From: Ktedonobacteria bacterium brp13
GTDB taxonomy: Bacteria > Chloroflexota > Ktedonobacteria > Ktedonobacterales > Ktedonobacteraceae
NCBI GenBank assembly: GCA_015099395.1
Contig: AP024096.1
Location: forward strand, 1,426,001 to 1,490,000
DNA: 64,000 nt
Direction: 5' to 3'
A model generated the notes under the pieces. The model was not told the DNA's origin. It worked only from the letters and a program-made list of their open reading frames with translations, and did not search any database. Below are positions 26,325-34,722 of this stretch, one piece after another. How positions within the stretch are numbered: the stretch's first letter is position 1; every line of letters begins with the position of its first letter. The position numbers and the translations under genes are program-made.

Positions 26325-27368
26325 ATGGATCAATCGTCGCTGAAGCGTAGCACCATCGCAGAGATTGCAATGAAAGCTGGAGTTTCTGCCCCCACTGTTT
26401 CGCGTGTCTTACACAATCGTCCTGATGTGGCCCCCGAAACGCGTCGGCGTGTGGAAAAGGCGCTTGAAGACAATGGATTCATGCGGGATCGTACAAAGCA
26501 TGCCTTGCGGAAAGAAAGTAGTGGCATTGTTGATATGATCGTGCCCACTCTCACGAATTTGTATTCGGTTGAGATTGTGCGCGGTGTTGAGGAGGTGTTG
26601 CAGCGGACGAAGTTACGATTAGCCCTTTCGGTTACAGGTGAGTTTATCAGGCTTGAGCAACAATGGCTTGCCAAGGTGCTCAATGGTTCGACTGATGGAG
26701 CTATTCTTGTGCTCGCACATGGTCAATCACAAGACCTTGAGACATTACGGCGCCATCGGATTCCATTTGTCGTTGTTGATCACCGTGGCGAACTGGGTGC
26801 GGACGTGCCTTCAGTAGGCGCAACCAATTGGCTCGGTGGGCGCACTGCAACTGAATATCTTACTTCACTCGGCCATCGACGTATCGCTATGATTTCTGGA
26901 CCTTCAGAGCATCGTTGTAGCCGCGATCGCATCGCAGGCTATCGTTCAGCAATGGAAGACGCAAATATAGCGATAGATCCAAACTTGATTTGCTTTGGAG
27001 CATTTACACAACAAACAGGCTATGAGCAGACCTGTAAATTGTTAGCATTACCGGAAAGACCAACCGCTATATTTGCTGGCAATGATACTCAGGCTATGGG
27101 TGTCTATAGCGCCCTTCATACCCATGGTCTTAGTGTACCTGCTTCAATGAGTGTGGTTGGCTTCGATGATGTCCCTATCGCTTCGGTTGTTACACCTGCG
27201 CTGACGACTGTGCGTCAACCGCTGGTCGAGATGGGACGTGTTGCGACAACCATGTTATTGCGTCTGATGGCAGGCGAGCCTCTTGATAGTGTGCGCGTTG
27301 AGTTGACGACTACCTTGATCATTCGCGATTCATGCGCCCCATTGCGATCTCCAGTCATGGAGAGGTAG
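26325..27368 (+). CDS. LacI-family transcriptional regulator
   Basis: A 347-residue repressor. The N-terminal helix-turn-helix and hinge span about residues 9-65: TIAEIAMKAGVSAPTVSRVL, then RRRVEKALEDNGF. A periplasmic-binding-protein-like sugar domain follows, with FVVVDHRGELG, GHRRIAMISGPSEH, IFAGNDTQAMGV and SVVGFDDVPIA, all standard LacI landmarks. The gene heads a sugar ABC-importer operon and has palindromic sites over its promoter. It probably responds to the sugar carried by that importer, which is not identified. Confidence 0.94.
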   Translation: MDQSSLKRSTIAEIAMKAGVSAPTVSRVLHNRPDVAPETRRRVEKALEDNGFMRDRTKHALRKESSGIVDMIVPTLTNLYSVEIVRGVEEVLQRTKLRLALSVTGEFIRLEQQWLAKVLNGSTDGAILVLAHGQSQDLETLRRHRIPFVVVDHRGELGADVPSVGATNWLGGRTATEYLTSLGHRRIAMISGPSEHRCSRDRIAGYRSAMEDANIAIDPNLICFGAFTQQTGYEQTCKLLALPERPTAIFAGNDTQAMGVYSALHTHGLSVPASMSVVGFDDVPIASVVTPALTTVRQPLVEMGRVATTMLLRLMAGEPLDSVRVELTTTLIIRDSCAPLRSPVMER

Positions 27369-27594
27369 TTGCTCGGTTCCCACCTGGCTTAGATAATTGA
27401 AAGGAGCAGAGAAAACACGAGGCGTATCACGAGGTGTATAATATAGACGAGCTTCAATGGTTGAAGTTCGTGGCAAGGATTGCTTAATAACGGTACATGC
27501 CTATACTTTTTATCGAATAGTATTTATTCGGCTGTATTTTTCGCCAGGCTTGGGAAAAAGCCTGGTTGGCAGAGATGCCAGGGAGACTAAAGGA

Positions 27595-28923
27595 ATGCAA
27601 GCAAAAGTATCACGAAGGACTTTTCTAGAAGTTGCAGGGGGAACTGCGCTAGCCACGACACTCGCGGGTTGTTTCGGTGTTGGTGGTAGTCAGACGACGA
27701 CGAGTAGCAGTACTGGTACCGTCACGCTCTGGGAGATTCGTACTGGCGGTGAACAGACAGTTGTAAAAAATGCTGTCTCTGCCTTTAATGCGAAATATCC
27801 AAATATACAGGTAAGTACCACCTATCTATCGAACGATCCCTACAAGCAAAAATTACAGGTGTCAATGGGAGCACACAATCCGCCCGATATCTTCATTGGC
27901 TGGGGTGGTGGTGTCCTCAAGTCTTATATCGATGCCGGGGATGTATATGATCTGACATCTGATTTCAACGGCGATCCTACATGGAAGAGTAGATTTCTCC
28001 CATCAGTTTTGACTGGTGTTACCTTCGGTGGTAAACTCTATGGAATTCCCTGTGCTGGTATGCAGCCAGAGCTCTTCTTCTACAATAAGGATATGTTCAA
28101 AAAATACAATTTGAATGCTCCTCAGACCTGGAGTGAATTTCTCCATGTCGTTACCGTGTTGAAGAATCAGGGTGTTATTCCTATTGCACTTGCCGGTGCT
28201 AGCCAATGGCCCTATCTGATGTACATTTCGTATCTCGTCGATAGAGCTGGTGGGGCAGGGGTATTCAATGCAGTGCTCGCGGGACAAGCGAATGCATGGT
28301 CGCAGGACGCTTTTATCCAGGCAAACACAACTATCCAGGAATTGGTGACCATGGGGGCATTTGGTTCCTCGTTTGCCTCTACAACCACCGATACCAACCA
28401 GGATGTTGCTCTGTTGTATACAGGGCGAGCTGCCATGATGCTACAAGGTAGCTGGAATTACTCTACCATTCAGACCAACAATCCCGCTTTTATTAGCAGT
28501 GGCAAGCTCGGTTGGTTCCCTTTCCCTGCTATTGAGGGTGGAAAAGGCGATCCTACAGATGTATACGGAAATCCAAGCAACTTCTACTCTATCTCTAGCA
28601 CCGCTAAATCTAAAGCGAACGCTGTCAGCTTTCTTAAAAATGGCGTCATGACCGACGCTCAAGTCAAAGGATTTATCGGTGTGGGTGATGTACCCCCCAT
28701 TCAAGGCCTTGAGTCCCAGTTAGCGAGCCAGCCAGACGGCGCTTGGCTGCAAGCCACATATAACATGGCGAAGAACGCATCAACTTTCCAGTTGTCCTAT
28801 GACCAGGTCTTAGCACCGACACCTGCACAGGCTACCCTCACTAATCTGAGTCAGATCTTCTTGAAGCAGATTACACCTAAGCAGTTCTCGGACAACATGA
28901 ATAGAACCTTGAGTGCGTCTTAG
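27595..28923 (+). CDS. Sugar ABC transporter substrate-binding lipoprotein
   Basis: A 442-residue family-1 solute-binding protein (MalE/UgpB class). The frame is open from 27457, but ATG 27595, with GGGAG 9 bases upstream, starts a proper signal: SRRTFLEVAGG is a twin-arginine motif and LAGC a lipobox, so it is probably a Tat-exported lipoprotein. Mature-part landmarks are AFNAKYPNIQVSTTYL, YGIPCAGMQPELFFYNKDMF, GRAAMMLQGSW and the C-terminal FSDNMNRTL. A hairpin CCAGGCTT/AAGCCTGG (27544-27565) lies in the leader. Two permease genes follow. The substrate is probably an oligosaccharide, not identified. Confidence 0.92.
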   Translation: MQAKVSRRTFLEVAGGTALATTLAGCFGVGGSQTTTSSSTGTVTLWEIRTGGEQTVVKNAVSAFNAKYPNIQVSTTYLSNDPYKQKLQVSMGAHNPPDIFIGWGGGVLKSYIDAGDVYDLTSDFNGDPTWKSRFLPSVLTGVTFGGKLYGIPCAGMQPELFFYNKDMFKKYNLNAPQTWSEFLHVVTVLKNQGVIPIALAGASQWPYLMYISYLVDRAGGAGVFNAVLAGQANAWSQDAFIQANTTIQELVTMGAFGSSFASTTTDTNQDVALLYTGRAAMMLQGSWNYSTIQTNNPAFISSGKLGWFPFPAIEGGKGDPTDVYGNPSNFYSISSTAKSKANAVSFLKNGVMTDAQVKGFIGVGDVPPIQGLESQLASQPDGAWLQATYNMAKNASTFQLSYDQVLAPTPAQATLTNLSQIFLKQITPKQFSDNMNRTLSAS

Positions 28924-29014
28924 TCTATTATATGTCAGATCGTGTTTCCTTTTTCCGCTGGTTCAATCAAAAGCTTGGAGTCCATTGATGTGTGATCCAT
29001 GCTTTGAAAGAACT

Positions 29015-29050
29015 ATGTCCCTCTCTTCTCTTATGTGAAGGGAGGGACAT
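29015..29050 (+). promoter_or_regulatory. Intercistronic hairpin between binding protein and permeases
   Basis: ATGTCCCTC (29015-29023) pairs exactly with GAGGGACAT (29042-29050). It lies between the binding-protein gene and the first permease. Such hairpins commonly reduce read-through or protect the 5' mRNA so that the binding protein is made in excess. Confidence 0.5.
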
Positions 29051-29106
29051 GTGAAACAGCAGGGGAACGCACCTGCAGGCATGAAGCCCTCAGATAGGAG
29101 AGCGCT

Positions 29107-30024
29107 ATGAGCGCATCAATAAAATCACCCAAAGCTCTACACCGGTCAAATAAGCTCGTCGTACTCTGGACCGTGCCAGCATTATTCTTTTATGTCGCGT
29201 TTGCGATCGTCCCCCTCTTCATTGCGCTCTACTTGAGCTTTACACAATGGAATGGTCTATCCCCCGCTATATGGATTGGATTGAAAAATTGGATTGCTCT
29301 TTTTTCCGATGCCGTCACTGGCCAATCCTTGTTACTCATCATTGAGGAAATGGTTATCTGTTGGATTGTGCAAACACCTTTAAGTATATTGATTGGCGTC
29401 TTTATGGCCGGTGCCCAGCGTTACCGCGCAGTACTGAGCGTCTTATACTTTCTACCGTTACTCTTTTCTGCAGTTGCCATTGGTATTACCTGGCAATCGA
29501 TGTTAGATCCAAACTTTGGTCTTATTGATAGCTTGCTGAAGTCTATCGGACTGTCAGGGCTAGCACAAGACTGGTTGGGTAATCCGAGCCTGGCGTTTTT
29601 CGTCGTCCTCGTGATCATTTGTTGGGAGTTTATCCCATTTCACGCGCTCCTCTATCTGGGTGGTGCACGTCAGATACCAAAAGAATTGTACGAGGCGGCT
29701 ACTATTGATGGCGGTGGGCGCGTACAAACTTTCTTTGCAATCACCCTGCCACAACTAAAATATACTATCGTTACCTCTACAACGCTGATCTTCACTGGTG
29801 CCTTCACCTATTTTGATCTCTTCTGGGTGACGACCCGTGGAGGCCCTGGCTATGCCACAAACGTACTACCTCTTCAAATGTACATCACGGCCTTCAAAAA
29901 TGAGCAGGTGGGCTACGGCAGTATGATCGCTGTTGTACTGGCAGCCCTCGGTATTGCGCTCTCGTTTATCCTGCTACGTTTCACTGGCTTTAGCAAAATG
30001 TCAAGCCAACTTGAAGGATTATAA
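29107..30024 (+). CDS. Sugar ABC transporter permease 1 (MalF/UgpA type)
   Basis: A 305-residue inner-membrane protein with six membrane helices (for example ALFFYVAFAIVPLFIALYLS and LYFLPLLFSAVAIGITW). The cytoplasmic EAA loop that docks the ATPase is ELYEAATIDGGGRVQTFF near residue 195. FTQWNGLSPAIWIGLKNW is a standard N-terminal periplasmic segment. The next permease starts 2 bases after the stop. It forms half of the channel for the sugar bound by the upstream lipoprotein. Confidence 0.93.
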   Translation: MSASIKSPKALHRSNKLVVLWTVPALFFYVAFAIVPLFIALYLSFTQWNGLSPAIWIGLKNWIALFSDAVTGQSLLLIIEEMVICWIVQTPLSILIGVFMAGAQRYRAVLSVLYFLPLLFSAVAIGITWQSMLDPNFGLIDSLLKSIGLSGLAQDWLGNPSLAFFVVLVIICWEFIPFHALLYLGGARQIPKELYEAATIDGGGRVQTFFAITLPQLKYTIVTSTTLIFTGAFTYFDLFWVTTRGGPGYATNVLPLQMYITAFKNEQVGYGSMIAVVLAALGIALSFILLRFTGFSKMSSQLEGL

Positions 30025-30026
30025 CC

Positions 30027-30944
30027 ATGACAATAAAACAATCTGAGACAGCACAGGTCAGGCATAGAAGCACATTATCTGGCGCTGCTATTGCTACGTC
30101 GCAACAAAAGAAGCAATATCCTCGTAAGAGCAATGTGCGGGAAATCCTTCCTGCAGTTCTTGGTGTGATCTGGCTCGTGTTTGCAATTTACCCGATCATT
30201 TATATGTTGTTTACGAGTCTACGACCTCAGGCCGATTTGTATACAGATACTCCCTGGTCTTTTCCATCGCATGCTACGCTGAGTAACTATACAGATGTCC
30301 TGGCGAACGATTTTGGCACCTATTTTGCTAATACCGTTTTTGTTACGGTCGTGAGCGTCTTCTTGATTCTGGTTTTATCTCTTCTTGCGGCGTATGCGAT
30401 CTCACAAGTTCGTAATCGCTTCACACAAGCGGTCTTCAACCTCTTTCTCCTTGGGCTCGCTATCCCACTTCAGGCTACGATTATCCCAATTTATGCTATT
30501 GTTTCCGACCTGCACCTCTATGACACGCTGTTTGCCTTGATCCTGCCTTCTGTCGCTTTCGGCATTCCATTGTCAATTCTCGTGCTCGTCACCTACATTA
30601 GAGATATTCCTAATGAGCTCCATGAGTCTATGATGCTTGATGGCGCGAAGCATTTTCGCATTTTGTACAGCCTTGTCTTGCCATTAGCGCGACCGGCGAT
30701 CATCACAGTGATCATCTACGAAACGATCCAGGTATGGAACAGCTTCCTTTTCCCACTTGTCTTGACTCAGAGTCAAGGTGTGCAAGTGCTCCCTCTCTCC
30801 TTGATGAACTTCCAGGGACAATATACTACGGACGTACCAGCGATAATGGCGGCAGTCTTCCTCTCTGCCACCCCTATTATCCTCCTGTACATTTTTGGCA
30901 GACGCCAATTGCTTGGTGGCCTCGTGGCTGGTTTCAGTAAGTAA
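30027..30944 (+). CDS. Sugar ABC transporter permease 2 (MalG/UgpE type)
   Basis: A 305-residue partner permease with six membrane helices and a hydrophilic N-terminus of about 40 residues. FTSLRPQADLYTDTPWSFP follows the first helix. The EAA loop is ELHESMMLDGAKHFRILYSL near residue 196, and LLGGLVAGFSK is the usual family end (QRQLVGGLTAGAVK type). It is the last gene before a clear terminator. No ATPase gene accompanies the permeases, so a shared MsmK/UgpC-type ATPase from elsewhere must energise the importer. Confidence 0.93.
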   Translation: MTIKQSETAQVRHRSTLSGAAIATSQQKKQYPRKSNVREILPAVLGVIWLVFAIYPIIYMLFTSLRPQADLYTDTPWSFPSHATLSNYTDVLANDFGTYFANTVFVTVVSVFLILVLSLLAAYAISQVRNRFTQAVFNLFLLGLAIPLQATIIPIYAIVSDLHLYDTLFALILPSVAFGIPLSILVLVTYIRDIPNELHESMMLDGAKHFRILYSLVLPLARPAIITVIIYETIQVWNSFLFPLVLTQSQGVQVLPLSLMNFQGQYTTDVPAIMAAVFLSATPIILLYIFGRRQLLGGLVAGFSK

Positions 30945-31006
30945 TAGATGTGTTATTACTGTGATTCGGTTTTGTTTTTAGTATAACAAAAGATCATTAA
31001 TCTTTT

Positions 31007-31035
31007 AGGTATCCTTTGAAAACCAAAGGATACCT
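31007..31035 (+). terminator. Intrinsic terminator of the sugar ABC operon
   Basis: AGGTATCCTTTG (31007-31018) pairs perfectly with CAAAGGATACCT (31024-31035) over a 5-base loop, followed by TTTCTTCTT. Confidence 0.9.
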
Positions 31036-31059
31036 TTTCTTCTTGCTTGTCGCTTTGCA

Positions 31060-31485
31060 TCAACTGAGCAACAAGTACAGAGCGAGCACTAGTCCTATGA
31101 CACTTGTTATTGCAGTCAGGAGAATGGGGAACCCTTTTACCGGGTAAAAGCGTTCGGAATCGATTGATTGGCGAATATTCAAGAAGTTGCGTAGAGCAAT
31201 GAGCAGAATGCTAACGCCCAGCAATGTCAGTAGAATGCCAACAATCTGTGAAAAAGCGAATGGGGAGAGAGGTGGTACCGGGGTTTTGAGTTCTATCTGG
31301 CGCAGAAAAAGGCCGAAGCGTGCAATGACGAAGCCAAAAGTGATCGTCGCAATCCCTGTGCGTACCCAGGCCAGAAAGGTACGTTCGTTGGCAAGATGAT
31401 CGGTGACTCTCTTGCTTATTGTAGTGCGTGGGTCTGGAGTATCCACGTGAGATCTCTCGTTGCCCTGTTCTTTGTCAGGATGCAT
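31060..31485 (-). CDS. DUF202 membrane protein (YidH family)
   Basis: A 141-residue protein with three membrane helices. DHLANERTFLAWVRTGIATI at about residues 29-48 is the DUF202 hallmark, followed by helices around 75-97 and 120-140. The hydrophilic first 28 residues face the cytoplasm. GGAAATGAGCG precedes the ATG. The family's function is unknown. The gene is convergent with the sugar importer. Confidence 0.9.
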   Translation of the reverse strand: MHPDKEQGNERSHVDTPDPRTTISKRVTDHLANERTFLAWVRTGIATITFGFVIARFGLFLRQIELKTPVPPLSPFAFSQIVGILLTLLGVSILLIALRNFLNIRQSIDSERFYPVKGFPILLTAITSVIGLVLALYLLLS

Positions 31486-31562
31486 CGCTCATTTCCTTTG
31501 TCGTAATGACTGCTATGCTGTTAAAGCGAAAGGTTACAATTTAATAGAGAAAGTTTCTTGTT

Positions 31563-31729
31563 TCAAGGACGCTTATACTTTTGAGCTTCGTTGCTGCGTA
31601 CAATCTGACTTTCGATGATTGTACGCGTTTTGTCAAGCTCGATGCCCAGACTTGCGAGTACCTGTGCTGCGAGGGCCTGCTGTTCACGCAATAATCCAAG
31701 AAGTATCGGGGATCTGATACTTCTCATTA
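31563..31729 (-). pseudogene. Clp N-terminal-domain remnant
   Basis: Minus-strand translation gives ILLGLLREQQALAAQVLASL then GIELDKTRTIIESQIV. This is the second repeat of a Clp N domain (ClpC/ClpA-like; compare LLLGLLREQxxVAAxVLxxLG). It ends with TGA 31563-31565. There is no start and no AAA domain. A hairpin (AGAAGTATC/GATACTTCT, about 31699-31724) lies at its upstream edge. It is a relic, unrelated to the intact clpB further on. Confidence 0.65.
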
Positions 31730-31802
31730 TTGTACTGGAGGCACTGTTCTGAACGCCTTCGCCAGATCCAACAATTTCCCATGGCGTTTGTTCGCGTACT
31801 TG

Positions 31803-33146
31803 CTATGCTGGTTCTATGATGACGCGGAGACCATTTTTTGGGCGTAACGTAATCAGTGGATCGGTCTGCATGGTGAAACCAGGCACAATGCGGAACTTGA
31901 AACGTTGAAGGATGGTTGCCAGTAGCAGACGCATTTCTAGTTGTGCAAAGGGCATTCCAATACACATTCGTGGTCCGGCTCCAAAGGGAATGTATGACCA
32001 GGGAACAATGTTTTTTGCGTTCTCTGGTTGCCAGCGCTCGGGTTGAAACGTGTCGGCTGCCTCCCAGAGGTCTGGACGGCGATGAAGTATCCACTTACTG
32101 ATCAGTACAAATGTCTTGGCCGGCAAAGTATACTCATCAAGTGTAAACGCCTCGCGGGCGCGGCGTCCGATCAGATAGGCTGGTGGGTAGAGACGCAATG
32201 TTTCACTGATCACCCAGTCTGTATAGGGCATCATGGGTAGATTAGCCAGTGTGGGCGGCTGCCCCTGCAATTGTGACTGCAATTCAAGATAAAGCTTCTC
32301 ATATTCATTCATATTTTGGGCGAGCAGATAAAATGCCCAGACCAGCGTATTGCTTGAGGTCTCATGGCCGGCGGCCACAAAAGTCATGATATGATCGCGG
32401 ATCTGTGTATCTGTTAAGGCTACGTCATCTTCAGTTGCTGCCAGCAACATCGAGAGAAAATCGCCTTCATCGTTTCCCTCTAAGCGGCGTTGTGCAATCA
32501 AGTGATTTATCACTTTATCAATAACACGTTTGCCACGTTGACGTTTGCCATAATCGGTGAACGGTAGATCTATCTTCAGTCTTAAGAGTGTTTCTAGCAG
32601 TTTAGGCTGATTCTCTAGAATATCTGTAAATGCCTGACCAAGTTTACTATTGCGCAACCCCAGATCAATATTAAATAGACACTTTGCTACAACTCTCATT
32701 GTAAGCTGTTGCAGTTCTTGATCCAGTGCGATCTCTTTACCTGTTTCCCAGGAATCCAGCATCTCTAGCGTATACTGGCTCATCGTGTCAGCATAGCTTT
32801 CGACACGTTTTTTATGAAAAGCTGGTTGTACCAGTCGGCGTTGTTGGCGATGGGTATCGCCATCTAGATTAAAGAGACCATGACCAGTAAATTCTTGCAA
32901 ACCACGAGCAAATTCCGCACTCGTGAAATTGCGTGGATTCTCGGTTAGCACATAATGAATATGTTTTGGCTCAAACAAAACTACTGACGGTGTATCGGAC
33001 ATATACATCGTCGCAAGTGGCCCATAGGTTTTGTGTAGTGTTTCCAAAAATTCCAGTGGATCTTTGACAAAGCTATAATTATTTCCTAACACGGGCAATG
33101 GTTTAGGCCCAGGTGGTAGGATAGCCTTTTGTTGAATTACGTCCAT
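31803..33146 (-). CDS. Cytochrome P450
   Basis: A 447-residue soluble bacterial P450. The I-helix oxygen-binding motif is AGHETSSNTL (near residue 250), the K-helix ExxR is ETLRLYPPAYLIGRRA (near 310), and the haem loop is FGAGPRMCIGMPFA with the axial cysteine at about residue 394. RPDLWEAADTFQPERW is the PERF-like region. AAAGGGGG precedes the ATG. The overall pattern, including FNLDGDTHRQQRRLVQPAFH, resembles CYP102/CYP4-like fatty-acid or terpenoid hydroxylases. No redox partner is encoded next to it. Substrate unknown. Confidence 0.95.
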   Translation of the reverse strand: MDVIQQKAILPPGPKPLPVLGNNYSFVKDPLEFLETLHKTYGPLATMYMSDTPSVVLFEPKHIHYVLTENPRNFTSAEFARGLQEFTGHGLFNLDGDTHRQQRRLVQPAFHKKRVESYADTMSQYTLEMLDSWETGKEIALDQELQQLTMRVVAKCLFNIDLGLRNSKLGQAFTDILENQPKLLETLLRLKIDLPFTDYGKRQRGKRVIDKVINHLIAQRRLEGNDEGDFLSMLLAATEDDVALTDTQIRDHIMTFVAAGHETSSNTLVWAFYLLAQNMNEYEKLYLELQSQLQGQPPTLANLPMMPYTDWVISETLRLYPPAYLIGRRAREAFTLDEYTLPAKTFVLISKWILHRRPDLWEAADTFQPERWQPENAKNIVPWSYIPFGAGPRMCIGMPFAQLEMRLLLATILQRFKFRIVPGFTMQTDPLITLRPKNGLRVIIEPA

Positions 33147-33438
33147 GCGTATTTCCCCCTTTAAAAATGTACCATATACATAAAAAAGAGAAACCGCATT
33201 AAAGGTTCCTCAAATAGGACTGTGTAAAGCATAGCTGATTTATCTGTCATTTTCAATGAGTTATATACTTGAGGGCATAGAAAAGTTGTAAGCTCAAGCT
33301 TGTCTCTTCTCATGTTACTTTTTTCTTGCAAAAGACGTGCTATCCACTAGGAAATCGCTCACATGTAGAGCGTTACAGAAAGAAATTGTTCTCCAGGCTT
33401 TGTCGCATAGCTTCATCCTAAGGTAATGGGGAGGACGT

Positions 33439-34317
33439 GTGTCATACAATGCTGTTTTGCCTCCAGAATCGCAACAATTACAGCGCGGGCGTAGCTGGCT
33501 TCGTGTCTTATTGATTGGTGTTTGCCTTTTTGCCTTGACCACTATTGCCTTGTTTTGGACCGGCAATCCTAATATGTATCCAACAGTTATTATCATTGGC
33601 AACTTTCTTGTCCCTGTTGTCTTTGTTGCTCTCCTTTATGACCATCGCCATTTTAGCACATTGACTCCATGGACTGTTGCAACCAGTTTTTGCATTGGAG
33701 GAGTGCTTGGAGTGCTTGGTGCCTCTATCCTTGAAGCTTTGGTACTCCCTGCACCTATCGATCCAAACAAAGGTCTCCCCTTCACAAGTGCACTGCTTAT
33801 TGGGTTCATTGAAGAGGGATGTAAAATTGTGGCAGTCATGTTAGTAGCAAGACGCATCCCTCATACTTCACAGATGGATGGATTGCTGCTTGGTGGTGCT
33901 GTTGGTATGGGTTTTGCTGCCCTTGAAAGTACGGGATATGCCTTCACGGTATTTCTCGCTAGTGGTGGTCACGTGGGTACGTCTATAATCGAGACAATCA
34001 TCCGCGGACTTCTTGCTCCTTTTGGTCATGGCGTCTGGACCGCTATTCTTGGAGCAGTGCTCTTCCGCGCAAGCAGTCCACGTCACTTTCGTATTACTAT
34101 CCCGGTTATTCTGACGTACATCGTTGTCTCACTGCTCCATGGTTCGTGGGATGGCTTTCCTCACACTATATACTTCATCATTCCACCAGGTATTCCATTC
34201 TCAGTAGTAACGGTGTCGCTAAGTGTGATTGGTCTGCTTCTGCTCTCTGTCCTCTATAGACACTCCATCTCTCAACAGAGGGCGCAACAACTTTTCTCTC
34301 ACCCACAACCACAGTAA
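33439..34317 (+). CDS. PrsW-family intramembrane metalloprotease
   Basis: A 292-residue polytopic protein with about eight membrane helices. The family motifs are in order: GFIEEGCKI near residue 119 (EExxK), GFAALESTGYA near 155 (FxxxE), APFGHGVWTA near 194 (HxxxT/A) and LLHGSWDGF near 233 (HxxWD). PrsW cleaves anti-sigma factors in Bacillus, and distant relatives have other targets. The start is GTG 33439 with GGGGAGG (33428-33434) upstream. The gene is divergent from the P450 gene and lies just before the ECF41 module, but no anti-sigma factor is encoded beside it. Confidence 0.88.
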   Translation: MSYNAVLPPESQQLQRGRSWLRVLLIGVCLFALTTIALFWTGNPNMYPTVIIIGNFLVPVVFVALLYDHRHFSTLTPWTVATSFCIGGVLGVLGASILEALVLPAPIDPNKGLPFTSALLIGFIEEGCKIVAVMLVARRIPHTSQMDGLLLGGAVGMGFAALESTGYAFTVFLASGGHVGTSIIETIIRGLLAPFGHGVWTAILGAVLFRASSPRHFRITIPVILTYIVVSLLHGSWDGFPHTIYFIIPPGIPFSVVTVSLSVIGLLLLSVLYRHSISQQRAQQLFSHPQPQ

Positions 34318-34638
34318 AATGCTTCTGTAGGGAATGTCATTCCCACGCATGCACATCTTAGTTCTTGAAGAGGAATGATTGCTCATCGTTTTCAGGAACT
34401 AAGATGTGGTTTGTCTGAAAGAGAGGAATCTGCATAGGAATAAAAACAGTGAGGATTACGAAAAAGACCTCATCTTACGCACTATGTATCTTCGAGGTCT
34501 GAGATTGACTGAATATGAGTGAAGAAAGGGTAAGAGGCCGGACCGGTCGTTGATCGACTGGCTCGACTTGTTGACCTTGCGTCTATTCCAATGCTCTGTT
34601 ACACCACCATTTTTCTCACCACGAAACATTCCCCAACC
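34318..34638. other. Gap between PrsW gene and ECF41 module
   Basis: No gene seen. It contains the hairpin at 34352-34408 and a smaller AGACCTC/GAGGTCT pair (about 34465-34499). Composition shifts towards higher GC after about 34540. Confidence 0.5.
34352..34408. terminator. Long hairpin after the PrsW-like gene
   Basis: CACATCTTAGTTC (34352-34364) pairs perfectly with GAACTAAGATGTG (34396-34408), and the stem extends inward by about six weaker pairs. It lies 35 bases after the stop. No strong T-run follows. Confidence 0.55.
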
Positions 34639-34665
34639 TGTCACAAATCCTCCCCTTCCCCCGTC
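34639..34665 (+). promoter_or_regulatory. ECF41-type promoter of the flavoprotein gene
   Basis: TGTCACA (34639-34645) and CGTC (34662-34665) are separated by exactly 16 bases. This is the pattern I know for promoters of ECF41 sigma factors. It lies 57 bases before the flavoprotein ATG, and an ECF41-type sigma factor is the next gene. The match is read directly; the functional link is inference from family knowledge. Confidence 0.75.
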
Positions 34666-34722
34666 TCCTTTGCATCAATCGAGAGAAACCCAACAACACA
34701 TCAACGCAGAAGGAGCAAAAAC

